Source: Paenarthrobacter ilicis | GTDB lineage: Bacteria > Actinomycetota > Actinomycetes > Actinomycetales > Micrococcaceae | Direction of reading: 5' to 3' | NCBI RefSeq assembly: GCF_016907545.1 | Contig: NZ_JAFBCD010000001.1 | Location: forward strand, 62,001 to 126,000 | Length of the DNA: 64,000 nucleotides | In this document: positions 9,469 through 17,284 of the stretch, piece after piece | Layout: every line of letters begins with the position of its first letter | Numbering within the stretch: the stretch's first letter is position 1 | Notes under the pieces: generated by a model | What the model was told of the DNA's origin: nothing | The model's database searches: none | The model's input: only the letters and a program-made list of their open reading frames with translations | Position numbers and translations under genes: made by a program

Positions 9469-9523
9469 GAACAAGAGGGCGCCATTGCGCCGTTCCGACG
9501 ACGGCGCGTGGCGCCGATCCCTG

Positions 9524-9892
9524 TCAGGCCTTGTCGTGGAGGGTGATGTGATAGCCGTCCGGATCGGCGAAAGTGAAGGTGCGCCCGAAGGGGCCATCGA
9601 TCGGAGCCGCAACAATGGTGTTGCCATCCGAGGCAAGGGCGTCATGGATTTCCTGCACGCCAGTGGCGTGGAGCCAGATCGCCGCACCCACGCCTGGCTG
9701 GGAGAGTGACTCAACCCCCGAGCCCGGAATGATGCTCCGTAGCGCGAAAGCCACAGGCTGGGTTTCGAAAACAACGGCGTGCGGAGGCCCGGCGGGAGAG
9801 CGGACCAAGCCGAGGTACTGCTCGTAGAAGGCCCGCGATGCCACGAGGTCGCGGGTTTGGAGGGAGATGAAATCGGGTCCGGTAACGGGCAT
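9524..9892 (-). CDS. VOC (glyoxalase/bleomycin-resistance) family protein
   Basis: Small beta-alpha-beta-beta-beta metal-site fold protein of 122 residues. It begins with the typical FISLQTRDLVASRAFYEQYLGL and ends with FADPDGYHITLHDKA, the strand that supplies a metal-ligand position. Specific substrate cannot be told. It is divergent from a MarR gene 60 bases away, and the gap carries two identical-arm palindromes, so it is almost certainly controlled by that MarR and may detoxify an electrophile or antibiotic. Confidence 0.85.
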   Translation of the reverse strand: MPVTGPDFISLQTRDLVASRAFYEQYLGLVRSPAGPPHAVVFETQPVAFALRSIIPGSGVESLSQPGVGAAIWLHATGVQEIHDALASDGNTIVAAPIDGPFGRTFTFADPDGYHITLHDKA

Positions 9893-9910
9893 TTCAGCTT
9901 CTTTCGTTCG

Positions 9911-9953
9911 TGTCAGTTATCTGACATCAGCAATGTATGTCAGAATACTGACA
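9911..9953. promoter_or_regulatory. Twin MarR operators with overlapping leaderless promoter
   Basis: Two palindromes with identical 6-bp arms: TGTCAG-TTAT-CTGACA (9911-9926) and TGTCAG-AATA-CTGACA (9938-9953). Their centres are 27 bases apart. The second one overlaps a possible -10 box (CAGAAT, 9941-9946, six bases before the ATG) and the marR start codon itself, which would give direct autorepression. Confidence 0.8.
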
Positions 9954-10417
9954 TGAGTCAAGAGGGAATCGAGCTCAAGACATCGCTGGGCTATCTCCTG
10001 AAGGAAGCGTCCACCGCTCTTCGGGTAGGGATGGAGGCCGTTCTCAAGCCATTGGGCATGACCGTCACCCACTACTCCTGCCTGGAACTGCTTGCTCAGC
10101 GGCCGGGGCTCTCCAACTCCGAACTCGCCCGGGGTGCCTTTGTCACCCGCCAATCCATGAACGTGCTGTTGCAGTCCTTGGAACGCGATGGATTCGTGAG
10201 CCGGGCCCCGGAGGCCCGTGTGGGTAAAGTTCTTCCCACCGAGCTCACGCCGCTGGGCCGCGAAAGGCTCGCGGAAGCCAGTGCCGCCGTCCGATCCGTG
10301 GAAATCCGGATGTTGGAAGGGCTTTCTTCCTCTGAACAGGCCGCTGCCTTCACCATCCTCCGCGGGATGATCCAAGCATTGCGTACTCCGTTTGATCCGG
10401 AGCTTGACGGAAATTAG
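9953..10417 (+). CDS. MarR-family transcriptional regulator
   Basis: Winged-helix repressor of 154 residues. The HTH region GMTVTHYSCLELLAQRPGLSNSELARGAFVTRQSMNVLLQSLERDGFVSR runs from about residue 37 to 85, followed by the wing and the LTPLGRERLAEA dimerisation helix. The ATG at 9953 has no ribosome site and lies inside the downstream operator, so the mRNA is probably leaderless. Its stop overlaps by 4 bases the stop of the convergent DMT transporter. The likely regulon is itself and the divergent VOC gene; the inducer is unknown. Confidence 0.9.
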   Translation: MSQEGIELKTSLGYLLKEASTALRVGMEAVLKPLGMTVTHYSCLELLAQRPGLSNSELARGAFVTRQSMNVLLQSLERDGFVSRAPEARVGKVLPTELTPLGRERLAEASAAVRSVEIRMLEGLSSSEQAAAFTILRGMIQALRTPFDPELDGN

Positions 10418-11295
10418 TTCTGCGCCACCTGTTGTGAAGGGCGCCGTCCACCCTGCTGCGCAGCGCTCCCCGCCACAACAACCAGGGCGACTCCCGCAAT
10501 CTGCAGGGCGGTGGGCGCCTGGGAAAGTACCAGCATTCCGATCAGTACTCCGAATGCAGGCTCAATGGAGAGCAGCGTGCCAAAAGCGGTATGTGTCATT
10601 CGACGCAGAGCAAGCATTTCCAGGCCGAAGGCGATCACCGGGGTGATCAGGGCAATCCCGGCCGCGACAGGCAACACCCACCACTCAAAGGAACCACCGA
10701 GGACCTGAGGCAGGCCTACGGGAAGTGTTGCCAAGGCGGCAACCGGAATGGTGAGCGACAAGCCACTGATGCCCGAAAAGCGATCTCCCACGTGCTGTGT
10801 GAGCACGTTGTACAGCCCCCAGCAGGCGCCGGCGGCCAGTGCGAAACCGACGCCCACCAGATCAATGGATCCGTGCCACGGTTCAGTCAGAAGCACCACA
10901 CCCGCGAACGCGAGGAGGGGCCAGATGAGCGCCTTCGGCCGCTTGCTCATGATGCCGGCCACTGTCAGGGGACCCAGGAACTCAATGGCGACTGCGGTGC
11001 CCAGCGGGATGCGCTCCACCGCGGCAAGGAAGAAGGTGGTCATGAAACCGGTCACCACGCCCAGCGCGATCAATGCCGGCACATCGTGGCGACGCAGGGA
11101 GCGGAGTGCCGGCCTGCTGATGATCCAGAGGAACAGGACGCCAAAGCTCATGCGAAGCCAGGCCGTACCGCCCGGTCCCACTTGCTGGATCACCACCACG
11201 GACGCGGCGTTTGACAGCTGAATAGCCATCATCGCGGCAACTGCCATGGACCATGGCGGAAGGCCGCCGATGGTTCCGGAGAGGCGTTCACGCAT
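10414..11295 (-). CDS. EamA/DMT-family transporter (RhtA-like exporter)
   Basis: Ten-helix drug/metabolite transporter of 293 residues with two EamA halves (about 15-140 and 150-285), similar in pattern to threonine/homoserine exporter RhtA (for example GGTAWLRMSFGVLFL, PLGTAVAIEFLGPL, LSIEPAFGVLIGMLVL). I choose the ATG at 11295, which overlaps the end of the XRE-cupin gene by 8 bases (ATGCGTGA), the common coupled arrangement; a start 14 codons earlier would lie inside that gene. Likely substrate is an amino acid or small metabolite, controlled by the upstream XRE-cupin regulator. Confidence 0.87.
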   Translation of the reverse strand: MRERLSGTIGGLPPWSMAVAAMMAIQLSNAASVVVIQQVGPGGTAWLRMSFGVLFLWIISRPALRSLRRHDVPALIALGVVTGFMTTFFLAAVERIPLGTAVAIEFLGPLTVAGIMSKRPKALIWPLLAFAGVVLLTEPWHGSIDLVGVGFALAAGACWGLYNVLTQHVGDRFSGISGLSLTIPVAALATLPVGLPQVLGGSFEWWVLPVAAGIALITPVIAFGLEMLALRRMTHTAFGTLLSIEPAFGVLIGMLVLSQAPTALQIAGVALVVVAGSAAQQGGRRPSQQVAQN

Positions 11296-11905
11296 TCGAG
11301 TTCTCCGTTCGGTGCGCCGTCCCCACCCCGGGTTCAAACACGGTCAAGGCAAAGCGGGTGGACTGCCGTGAGCTGTTGGAGTAAGCGTGCGGGACGTCGC
11401 CGAAAAAGGTCATGGCGTCTCCTGTATCCAGCTCGTGGACTTCACCATCGACGCTTACTGTCAGGGAGCCCTCCAGGACCTGCAGCAGTTCGCGTGTGCC
11501 GGCAGAGTGCGCCTCGCTCGCGTGCTGTTCGCCGGCTTCCAGCGTCCAGTCCCAGAGTTCGACGACGTCTGGAGACCCGGTGCCTGCAACCAGGACGGCC
11601 CGACCCCCGGAGGCCCCGGTCCACAGCACTGCGCCTTGGCCGGACCGGGTGACCCGCACGGGCCGCGGAGCAGGTGGTTCTACCAGCGCGGGCAGTCCCA
11701 CGCCCAAGGCATCGCTGAGCCGCAGCAGGGTTCCGATGCTTGGGTTGACCCCGCCCTGTTCGACGTTCACCAGCATGCGGCGGCTGATGCCCGCCGTTTC
11801 AGCCAGCTGGTCAAGCGTCCAGCCGCGGCCTTTGCGCTCCTGCTTTACACGCTCACCGATTGCGCGCGCCAACGTCTCTGCACTTTTATCCACACAGTGC
11901 AGCAT
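11288..11905 (-). CDS. XRE-cupin transcriptional regulator
   Basis: The 205-residue protein joins an HTH_XRE domain (about residues 12-70; RVKQERKGRGWTLDQLAETAGISRRMLVNVEQGGVNPSIGTLLRLSDALGV) to a C-terminal cupin_2 barrel (about 105-190; DWTLEAGEQHASEAHSAGTRELLQVLEG, ELDTGDAMTFFGDVPHAYSN). Such proteins sense a small ligand or metal in the cupin. It is translationally coupled to the DMT exporter, a frequent pairing in which the exporter is the target. The ATG at 11905 lacks a clear ribosome site and sits inside an inverted repeat; a GTG at 11890 would remove the first five residues. Confidence 0.88.
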   Translation of the reverse strand: MLHCVDKSAETLARAIGERVKQERKGRGWTLDQLAETAGISRRMLVNVEQGGVNPSIGTLLRLSDALGVGLPALVEPPAPRPVRVTRSGQGAVLWTGASGGRAVLVAGTGSPDVVELWDWTLEAGEQHASEAHSAGTRELLQVLEGSLTVSVDGEVHELDTGDAMTFFGDVPHAYSNSSRQSTRFALTVFEPGVGTAHRTENSNA

Positions 11906-11913
11906 AGTGCACT
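11896..11913. promoter_or_regulatory. Inverted repeat over the XRE-cupin start codon
   Basis: AGTGCA-gcatag-TGCACT, perfect 6-bp arms, with the annotated ATG in the spacer. It fits an autoregulatory operator of the XRE protein. Confidence 0.5.
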
Positions 11914-11955
11914 AAGTGGGCATTAAGCATCCCATGGGGATCCAGCCTTGGTACG

Positions 11956-12633
11956 TTACGCCCGCAGCGCTCCGAATCCTGCGATCAGGGCTTCAAGTCC
12001 CAGGTTGAAGGCAGTGTCTGTTGGCCGCTCCTGGCCTGCCAGGGAGAGGTGTTCCACGGCTGAGGTGAAATTGGGAACCTCGGCGGCCAGGGTGCCGGCG
12101 TCGAAAATGTCCTCGGGGGCGGTGACGTCGTAAGCGGCGCCGAAGACGAAGGCTTCCAGGGCCACGATCGCCGAAATAATCCGGTCCTCCGGGAATCCGG
12201 CATCGCGGAAACCGGCGGTCACGGACTCGTACATGGCGAGTGTTTTGGGGGCGTTGGCCACAGGAAGTACGGCAATGATGGGTATCAGGGGGGTGTGCTC
12301 GGAGAAAACGTCCCGGTAGGACCACGCCCAGCGCCGGACAGCTTCATCCCACGATTCGTAGCCGAAGGCGGACACGTCCACCATTGCGGCCAGGTGGTCC
12401 ATGAGCAGGATAAGTACGTCGTCCTTGGAGGAGACGTGGTTGTACAGCGCGGAAGGGGCCACTCCCAGGGAGCGGGCCAAGGCCGCCATGGTGAGTCCGT
12501 CGTAACCCTTGGTCCTGATCAACTCGAGTGCCGCCGTCGTAATTCCACCTTGGTTCAGGACCCGGGCCATCGGGCGCCCAGCACGACGGCGGGAGGCGGC
12601 GGGGGAGCCGGTGGCGGGCTTGGGTGCGGGCAT
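11956..12633 (-). CDS. TetR-family regulator of the putrescine oxidase operon
   Basis: Repressor of 225 residues. The HTH is at about residues 30-75 (ITTAALELIRTKGYDGLTMAALARSLGVAPSALYNHVSSKDDVL); a basic Arg-rich arm precedes it and a helical ligand domain follows. The ATG at 12633 is preferred because AAAGG precedes it; an upstream in-frame start would add 11 residues. It diverges from the putrescine oxidase gene, and the 140-base gap has a strong palindrome at 12714-12736. The natural inducer is probably a polyamine or its aldehyde (inference from context). Confidence 0.88.
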   Translation of the reverse strand: MPAPKPATGSPAASRRRAGRPMARVLNQGGITTAALELIRTKGYDGLTMAALARSLGVAPSALYNHVSSKDDVLILLMDHLAAMVDVSAFGYESWDEAVRRWAWSYRDVFSEHTPLIPIIAVLPVANAPKTLAMYESVTAGFRDAGFPEDRIISAIVALEAFVFGAAYDVTAPEDIFDAGTLAAEVPNFTSAVEHLSLAGQERPTDTAFNLGLEALIAGFGALRA

Positions 12634-12713
12634 CGGAGGCCTTTCTGCTGCCTGTGTCCCCAGCATTATTCCACTGGGTCTTCACAGCGGCAGATTCCGG
12701 GGCTATCATGATC

Positions 12714-12736
12714 ATAAATGAACGTCATTCATTTAT
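12714..12736. promoter_or_regulatory. Candidate TetR operator upstream of putrescine oxidase
   Basis: Perfect 9-bp arms ATAAATGAA and TTCATTTAT around a 5-base centre CGTCA. AT-rich against a high-GC background and placed between divergent regulator and operon, 38 bases before the oxidase ATG. Confidence 0.78.
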
Positions 12737-12773
12737 TGGTCAGCCACGAACGGACGGCCACGGAAAGGACATC

Positions 12774-14147
12774 ATGAAGAATCTTGATCGCGACGTTGTG
12801 ATCGTCGGTGCCGGGCCGTCAGGGCTGACGGCGGCACGCGAACTGAAAAAGGCCGGACTCAGCGTTGCAGTGCTCGAGGCACGCGACCGCGTCGGCGGCC
12901 GGACCTGGACCGACACCATTGATGGCGCCATGCTGGAAATCGGCGGCCAGTGGGTTTCCCCGGACCAGACCGCCCTCATGGACCTGCTGGGCGAGCTCGG
13001 CCTCGAAATGTACTCGCGGTACCGCGACGGCGAGTCCGTCTACATCGGCGCCGACGGCAAGCGGACCCAGTACACCGGAGATACCTTCCCGGTGAACGAA
13101 ACCACCAAGGCCGAGATGGATAAGTTGGTGGGTATCCTCGACGGGCTCGCCGCAGAGATCGGCCCCACCGAGCCTTGGGCACATCCCAAGGCACGTGAGC
13201 TGGATACCATCTCCTTCCACCACTGGCTCCGCCAGAACTCCCACGACGAAGAGGCCTGCAACAACATTGGCCTGTTCATCGCCGGTGGCATGCTGACCAA
13301 ACCCGCCCACGCCTTCTCCGCACTCCAGGCCGTCCTGATGGCAGCCTCGGCCGGCAGTTTCAGCCACCTGACGGACGAAGACTTCATCCTGGACAAGCGC
13401 GTTGTGGGCGGCATGCAGCAGGTGTCACTGCTGCAGGCAGCCGAGCTGGGTTCCGACGTCGTCCTGAACAGCCCGGTCCGCACCATCAACTGGTCAGAGA
13501 ACGCCGTGACCGTTGTTTCGGACGAGGCAACCGTCAATGCCCGTTACGTGATCATGGCTGTTCCGCCCAACCTGTACTCCAGGGTTTCCTTCAACCCTCC
13601 GCTGCCCCGCCGCCAGCACCAGATGCACCAGCACCAGTCGCTGGGCCTCGTCATCAAGGTGCACGCCGTCTATGAGACACCGTTCTGGCGTGAAGCGGGC
13701 CTCTCCGGCACAGGATTCAGCGCCGGCGCGCTGGTCCAGGAGGTCTACGACAACACCAACCACGGCGATTCGCGTGGCACCCTGGTGGGCTTCGTCTCGG
13801 ACGAAAAGGCCGACGCCGTGTTCGAGCTCAGCGCCGAAGACCGCAAGAAAGCCATCCTGGAATCGATCGCAGGTTTCCTGGGCGACCAGGCGCTGACTCC
13901 CGAGGTCTACTACGAGTCCGACTGGGGCTCGGAGGAATGGACACGTGGCGCCTATGCGTCCAGCTACGACCTGGGTGGCCTGCACCGCTACGGCAAGGAT
14001 CAGCACGCCAACGTGGGGCCGATCTACTGGTCCTCCTCGGATCTGGCAGCCGAGGGATACCAGCACGTGGATGGTGCAGTGCGTATGGGCCAGGCCACGG
14101 CCGCGCGGATCGTCGAAGCAAACACACTGAGTTCTGTAACGGTCTGA
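12774..14147 (+). CDS. puo: Putrescine oxidase (flavin monoamine oxidase family)
   Basis: FAD enzyme that oxidises putrescine to 4-aminobutanal with release of ammonia and hydrogen peroxide. The 457 residues show the Rossmann motif VGAGPSGL near the N-terminus, LEARDRVGGRTWTD, EIGGQWVSPDQTAL, and C-terminal DVDGAVRMGQATAA-type FAD contacts. Long stretches (IGLFIAGGMLTKPAH, FSALQAVLMAASAGSFSHL, QHQMHQHQSLGLVIKVHAVY, YYESDWGSEEWTRGAYA) correspond to the Rhodococcus/Kocuria putrescine oxidase as I know it. Start ATG at 12774 follows GGAAAGG; the frame open upstream of it crosses the operator and is not used. It heads a three-gene operon with a USP and a permease. Confidence 0.92.
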   Translation: MKNLDRDVVIVGAGPSGLTAARELKKAGLSVAVLEARDRVGGRTWTDTIDGAMLEIGGQWVSPDQTALMDLLGELGLEMYSRYRDGESVYIGADGKRTQYTGDTFPVNETTKAEMDKLVGILDGLAAEIGPTEPWAHPKARELDTISFHHWLRQNSHDEEACNNIGLFIAGGMLTKPAHAFSALQAVLMAASAGSFSHLTDEDFILDKRVVGGMQQVSLLQAAELGSDVVLNSPVRTINWSENAVTVVSDEATVNARYVIMAVPPNLYSRVSFNPPLPRRQHQMHQHQSLGLVIKVHAVYETPFWREAGLSGTGFSAGALVQEVYDNTNHGDSRGTLVGFVSDEKADAVFELSAEDRKKAILESIAGFLGDQALTPEVYYESDWGSEEWTRGAYASSYDLGGLHRYGKDQHANVGPIYWSSSDLAAEGYQHVDGAVRMGQATAARIVEANTLSSVTV

Positions 14148-14164
14148 TCGCCGTGACCACCGCA

Positions 14165-14201
14165 CCGGCAGGCCGGGGGAAGTGAACCCCCGGCCTGCCG
14201 G
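14165..14201 (+). other. Strong intercistronic hairpin in the putrescine operon
   Basis: Perfect 15-bp GC-rich stem (CCGGCAGGCCGGGGG / CCCCCGGCCTGCCGG) with a 7-base loop, between the oxidase stop and the USP start. No T-run follows, so it is more likely an mRNA-stability element or partial terminator than a full terminator. Confidence 0.75.
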
Positions 14202-14231
14202 CCGCACTGCTTAAGAGCCGAAGGGAACACC

Positions 14232-15098
14232 ATGCGTTACGTAGTGGGTTATACCGCCAACGCCAGGGGACACGACGCCGTGCACCTCGCCGTTGCTCTC
14301 GCCAGGAACCAAAACGTAAGCCTGGACCTCGTCCTGGTGATCCCGGAGGACTCTCCTTACAACGCCGTCTATCCGCCTGAGGCCGGCTACAACGACATCC
14401 TCAACGACCAAGCCCAAACGTGGCTGGACCAGGGGCTGTCCCTCATTCCGGACGACGTCACGGCACGCGGGCATATCCGCCGTGGCGATTCGGAGGCCCA
14501 AACTCTCATCAACACTGCCGTGGAACTGGATGCGGCGGCGTTGGTCATCGGCGCCACCAACAGCGGGCTGCTCAAGCGCTTCACCATCGGATCTGTTGCC
14601 GGCTCGCTGCTCCATTCCGCGCCGTTGCCGGTGGCACTGGCGCCGCAGGGTTACCAGCGGACCGAGCCGATCACCCGGATCAGCTGCGGTTTCGGAACGC
14701 GCCCCGGCGCTGATGAACTGCTGGACGTTGCCGTGGAATCAGCGCGGGACCGCGGCCTTCCGCTGCGGCTTGTCTCACTGTTGGCGCTCGACGGCGGCGA
14801 CTCGCCCGAGCTGCTCGACGCGGCCTGGATGCATGCCGCCCAGCGGATTGCCGCCGTCGAAAGTTCGTCCGATGACCCGCAGCTGTCCGAGCCCGAAATT
14901 GTGGTGGCTCAGGGCCGGACCATCGAAGAGGCCGTGGACCGGATGGACTGGGAAGACGGCGAAATTCTGCTGATCGGGTCCAGCCGTTTGGCCCAGCACC
15001 GCGCAACTTTCCTGGGGACTACTGCCAACAGGATCCTGCGCGCACTTCCCGTTCCCATGATCGTGGTTCCCCGCGATTACACGCGTCAAATCTCCTAG
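14232..15098 (+). CDS. Tandem universal stress protein
   Basis: A 288-residue protein made of two Usp domains (about 1-140 and 148-288). Each ends in the nucleotide-loop pattern: VIGATNSGLLKRFTIGSVAGSLL...PLPVAL in the first and LIGSSRLAQHRATFLGTTANRIL...PVPMIVV in the second, so ATP binding is likely in both. It has GGGAACACC before the ATG and lies between putrescine oxidase and the permease. It may protect or modulate the permease or oxidase, for instance during peroxide stress, but no direct evidence is in the sequence. Confidence 0.9.
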   Translation: MRYVVGYTANARGHDAVHLAVALARNQNVSLDLVLVIPEDSPYNAVYPPEAGYNDILNDQAQTWLDQGLSLIPDDVTARGHIRRGDSEAQTLINTAVELDAAALVIGATNSGLLKRFTIGSVAGSLLHSAPLPVALAPQGYQRTEPITRISCGFGTRPGADELLDVAVESARDRGLPLRLVSLLALDGGDSPELLDAAWMHAAQRIAAVESSSDDPQLSEPEIVVAQGRTIEEAVDRMDWEDGEILLIGSSRLAQHRATFLGTTANRILRALPVPMIVVPRDYTRQIS

Positions 15099-15121
15099 CA
15101 ATCGCCTGAGAGGCAAAACCC

Positions 15122-16636
15122 ATGTCTACTGCACCAAAGACGGTCCAGTCGAAAGAAACAGCGGCCCTGAGTGAAAAGGGGCTGAAAGCCGGATCGGTGG
15201 GCTTGATCGGCGCCGTCGTGATCGGTGTTTCCTGCATTGCACCCGCTTATACCCTCACTGCGGCCCTGGGCCCCACAGTCTCCGAAGTGGGTGTCCACCT
15301 TCCGGCCATCTTCCTGGTGGGCTTCATTCCCATGTTGCTGGTGGCGCTGGGTTACCGCGAACTCAACAACGCCATGCCCGACGCCGGTACCTCCTTCACC
15401 TGGGCAACGCGCGCCTTTGGCCCGTGGATCGGGTGGATGGGCGGTTGGGGACTGATCGCTGCAACGATCATTGTGTTGTCCAACTTGGCGGCCGTGGCGG
15501 TGGACTTCTTCTACCTGATGCTCGGCCAGTTGTTCAGCAACCCCGAGCTCGCGTCGCTCAGCAAGGTCCTGCCGCTCAACATCGCCACCACGTTGGTGTT
15601 CATTGCCCTGGCATGTTGGATCTCGTACCGCGGCATGGAAACCACCAAAGGCGTCCAGTACGTACTGGTGGCCTTCCAACTGCTGGTCCTTGGCTGGTTT
15701 GCCGTGTCCGCGTTCATCCATGTGGCCAACGGGACCGCATTCGATGCCACCGCCATTTCGCCCGACTGGTTCAATCCCTTTGCCGTTGATTCGTTCTCTT
15801 CCTTTGCTGCAGGAGTCTCGCTCTCCATCTTCATTTACTGGGGTTGGGACGTCACGCTCACCATGAACGAGGAAACCAAGAACCCGGAGAAGACTCCCGG
15901 ACGCGCCGCGACCATCACTGTGTTGGTCATTGTGGTCATCTACATGACCGTTGCGCTGGCCACACTCTCCTTCGCAGGCGTGGGCGACGCGGGCCTGGGT
16001 GCCGGAAACCCGGAGAACCAGTCCAGCATCTTCGCCGTCCTGGCAGGTCCGGTCATGGGTCCGTTCGCCATCCTGATGTCCCTGGCCATCCTCAGCAGCT
16101 CCGCAGCATCCCTGCAGTCCACCTTTGTTTCGCCGGCCAGGACCATGTTGGCCATGGGACATTACCGTGCACTCTCGCCGCGCTTTGGCAGGATCAGCCC
16201 CACGTACAAGTCGCCCAGCTTCGCCACGATCGCGGCTGCCATAGCGGCTGCGGCGTTCTACGTGATCACCCGGACCGTTTCCGAGAACGCCTTGTGGGAC
16301 ACCATCACCGCCTTGGGCATGATGATCTGCTTCTACTACGGCATCACTGCATTGGCCTGCGTATGGTTCTTCCGGGCTACCGCCTTCCGCAGCGTCCGGG
16401 CGTTCTTCTTCAGCTTCCTGGCGCCGCTGGTGGGCGGGGTCATCCTGTTGGTCATGTTCGTCAAGACGGCAATCGACTCCATGGACCCCGGGTACGGCTC
16501 AGGTTCCTCCGTTGGCGGGGTTGGCCTGGTGTTCGTACTGGGCATGGGCGTCATCCTGCTGGGCGTCGCCATCATGCTGGTGATGTACCGGGTACGGTCC
16601 GAGTTCTTCAAAGGCAAGGTGCTGGGCAGGGCCTAG
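15122..16636 (+). CDS. APC-superfamily amino acid/polyamine permease
   Basis: Membrane importer of 504 residues with about twelve helices. The first helix carries the APC signature GLIGAVVIGVSCIAPAYTLTAALG; others include WATRAFGPWIGWMGGW and IFIYWGWDVTLTMNEETKNPEKTPGRA. It is 23 bases after the USP gene in the putrescine oxidase operon, so putrescine or a related amine is the most likely substrate. The tail ends in a short cytosolic basic stretch. Its stop overlaps the stop of the convergent hypothetical gene. Confidence 0.9.
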   Translation: MSTAPKTVQSKETAALSEKGLKAGSVGLIGAVVIGVSCIAPAYTLTAALGPTVSEVGVHLPAIFLVGFIPMLLVALGYRELNNAMPDAGTSFTWATRAFGPWIGWMGGWGLIAATIIVLSNLAAVAVDFFYLMLGQLFSNPELASLSKVLPLNIATTLVFIALACWISYRGMETTKGVQYVLVAFQLLVLGWFAVSAFIHVANGTAFDATAISPDWFNPFAVDSFSSFAAGVSLSIFIYWGWDVTLTMNEETKNPEKTPGRAATITVLVIVVIYMTVALATLSFAGVGDAGLGAGNPENQSSIFAVLAGPVMGPFAILMSLAILSSSAASLQSTFVSPARTMLAMGHYRALSPRFGRISPTYKSPSFATIAAAIAAAAFYVITRTVSENALWDTITALGMMICFYYGITALACVWFFRATAFRSVRAFFFSFLAPLVGGVILLVMFVKTAIDSMDPGYGSGSSVGGVGLVFVLGMGVILLGVAIMLVMYRVRSEFFKGKVLGRA

Positions 16637-17187
16637 CTGGTCACCTGGCGCGGGACGCCGGCGGCACGTTCCGCTGCCGCGAGGGCATTGGAGAGGTGCT
16701 CCACGGCATCTCCGTAGTCGGTTCCGGCAGTCACCCGGCAATGCTCGGCGTGACGCATGGCGCGGGTCAGGGCGGCGGTCTCCGCTGCCCTGACGTCAGT
16801 CATTGCCGGGAAATCAATGGTTTGCGCGGGGTCCAGTTCGTACTGCTGCCATTGCCGGACCAGGCTCTGGTGGCGGGCCACGTCCTCGGAAAAACCGGCA
16901 CGACGGCGGGGCTCGGCTGCGTGCTGACGCTCCACTTTGCGGATGGTGGCCAGGGTTGCCGCCGAGGTGGCCACGGCGCCCATGACCATGATCAGGCCGG
17001 CTGGCCCCCAGTGCACCGCCGGGACCAGGACTGCCGGAAGGATCACTACGGAGCCTCCGAAGAGGTCCCAGAAAATTGCATCCGGTTCGTCCCCTGGGCC
17101 ACGGGTCAATTTCCCATGCAGGGAGTAGGTGGTGGCTGCAGTCGCGAGGACCAGAGCCAACCCCCAGAGAAGCATCATGACGGGCAT
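16633..17187 (-). CDS. Hypothetical membrane protein
   Basis: Not recognised. The 184-residue product from the ATG at 17187 (preceded by a strong AGGAGGTGG site) has two or three hydrophobic segments in its first 90 residues (MLLWGLALVLATAATTY; IFWDLFGGSVVILPAVLVPAV; AAGLIMVMGAVATSA-like) and a charged helical C-terminal half with Arg/Glu/Gln-rich stretches. Extending the frame upstream gives a Pro/Arg-rich, unlikely sequence, so the short start is preferred. No informative neighbour; it runs convergent to the permease and parallel to the WYL regulator. Confidence 0.75.
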   Translation of the reverse strand: MPVMMLLWGLALVLATAATTYSLHGKLTRGPGDEPDAIFWDLFGGSVVILPAVLVPAVHWGPAGLIMVMGAVATSAATLATIRKVERQHAAEPRRRAGFSEDVARHQSLVRQWQQYELDPAQTIDFPAMTDVRAAETAALTRAMRHAEHCRVTAGTDYGDAVEHLSNALAAAERAAGVPRQVTS

Positions 17188-17284
17188 CGGACCACCTCCT
17201 GGTGGGATCTCCTTGCTGTCCTTCCAGTATGGGCCAGCCGCACGCCGGTGGCGAGGGGCAGGTGGGGATGGGGGAATCCTGGAC

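Noticed and set aside
14165..14201. Riboswitch between puo and the USP gene
   Set aside because: It is a single simple hairpin with no conserved aptamer features that I recognise.
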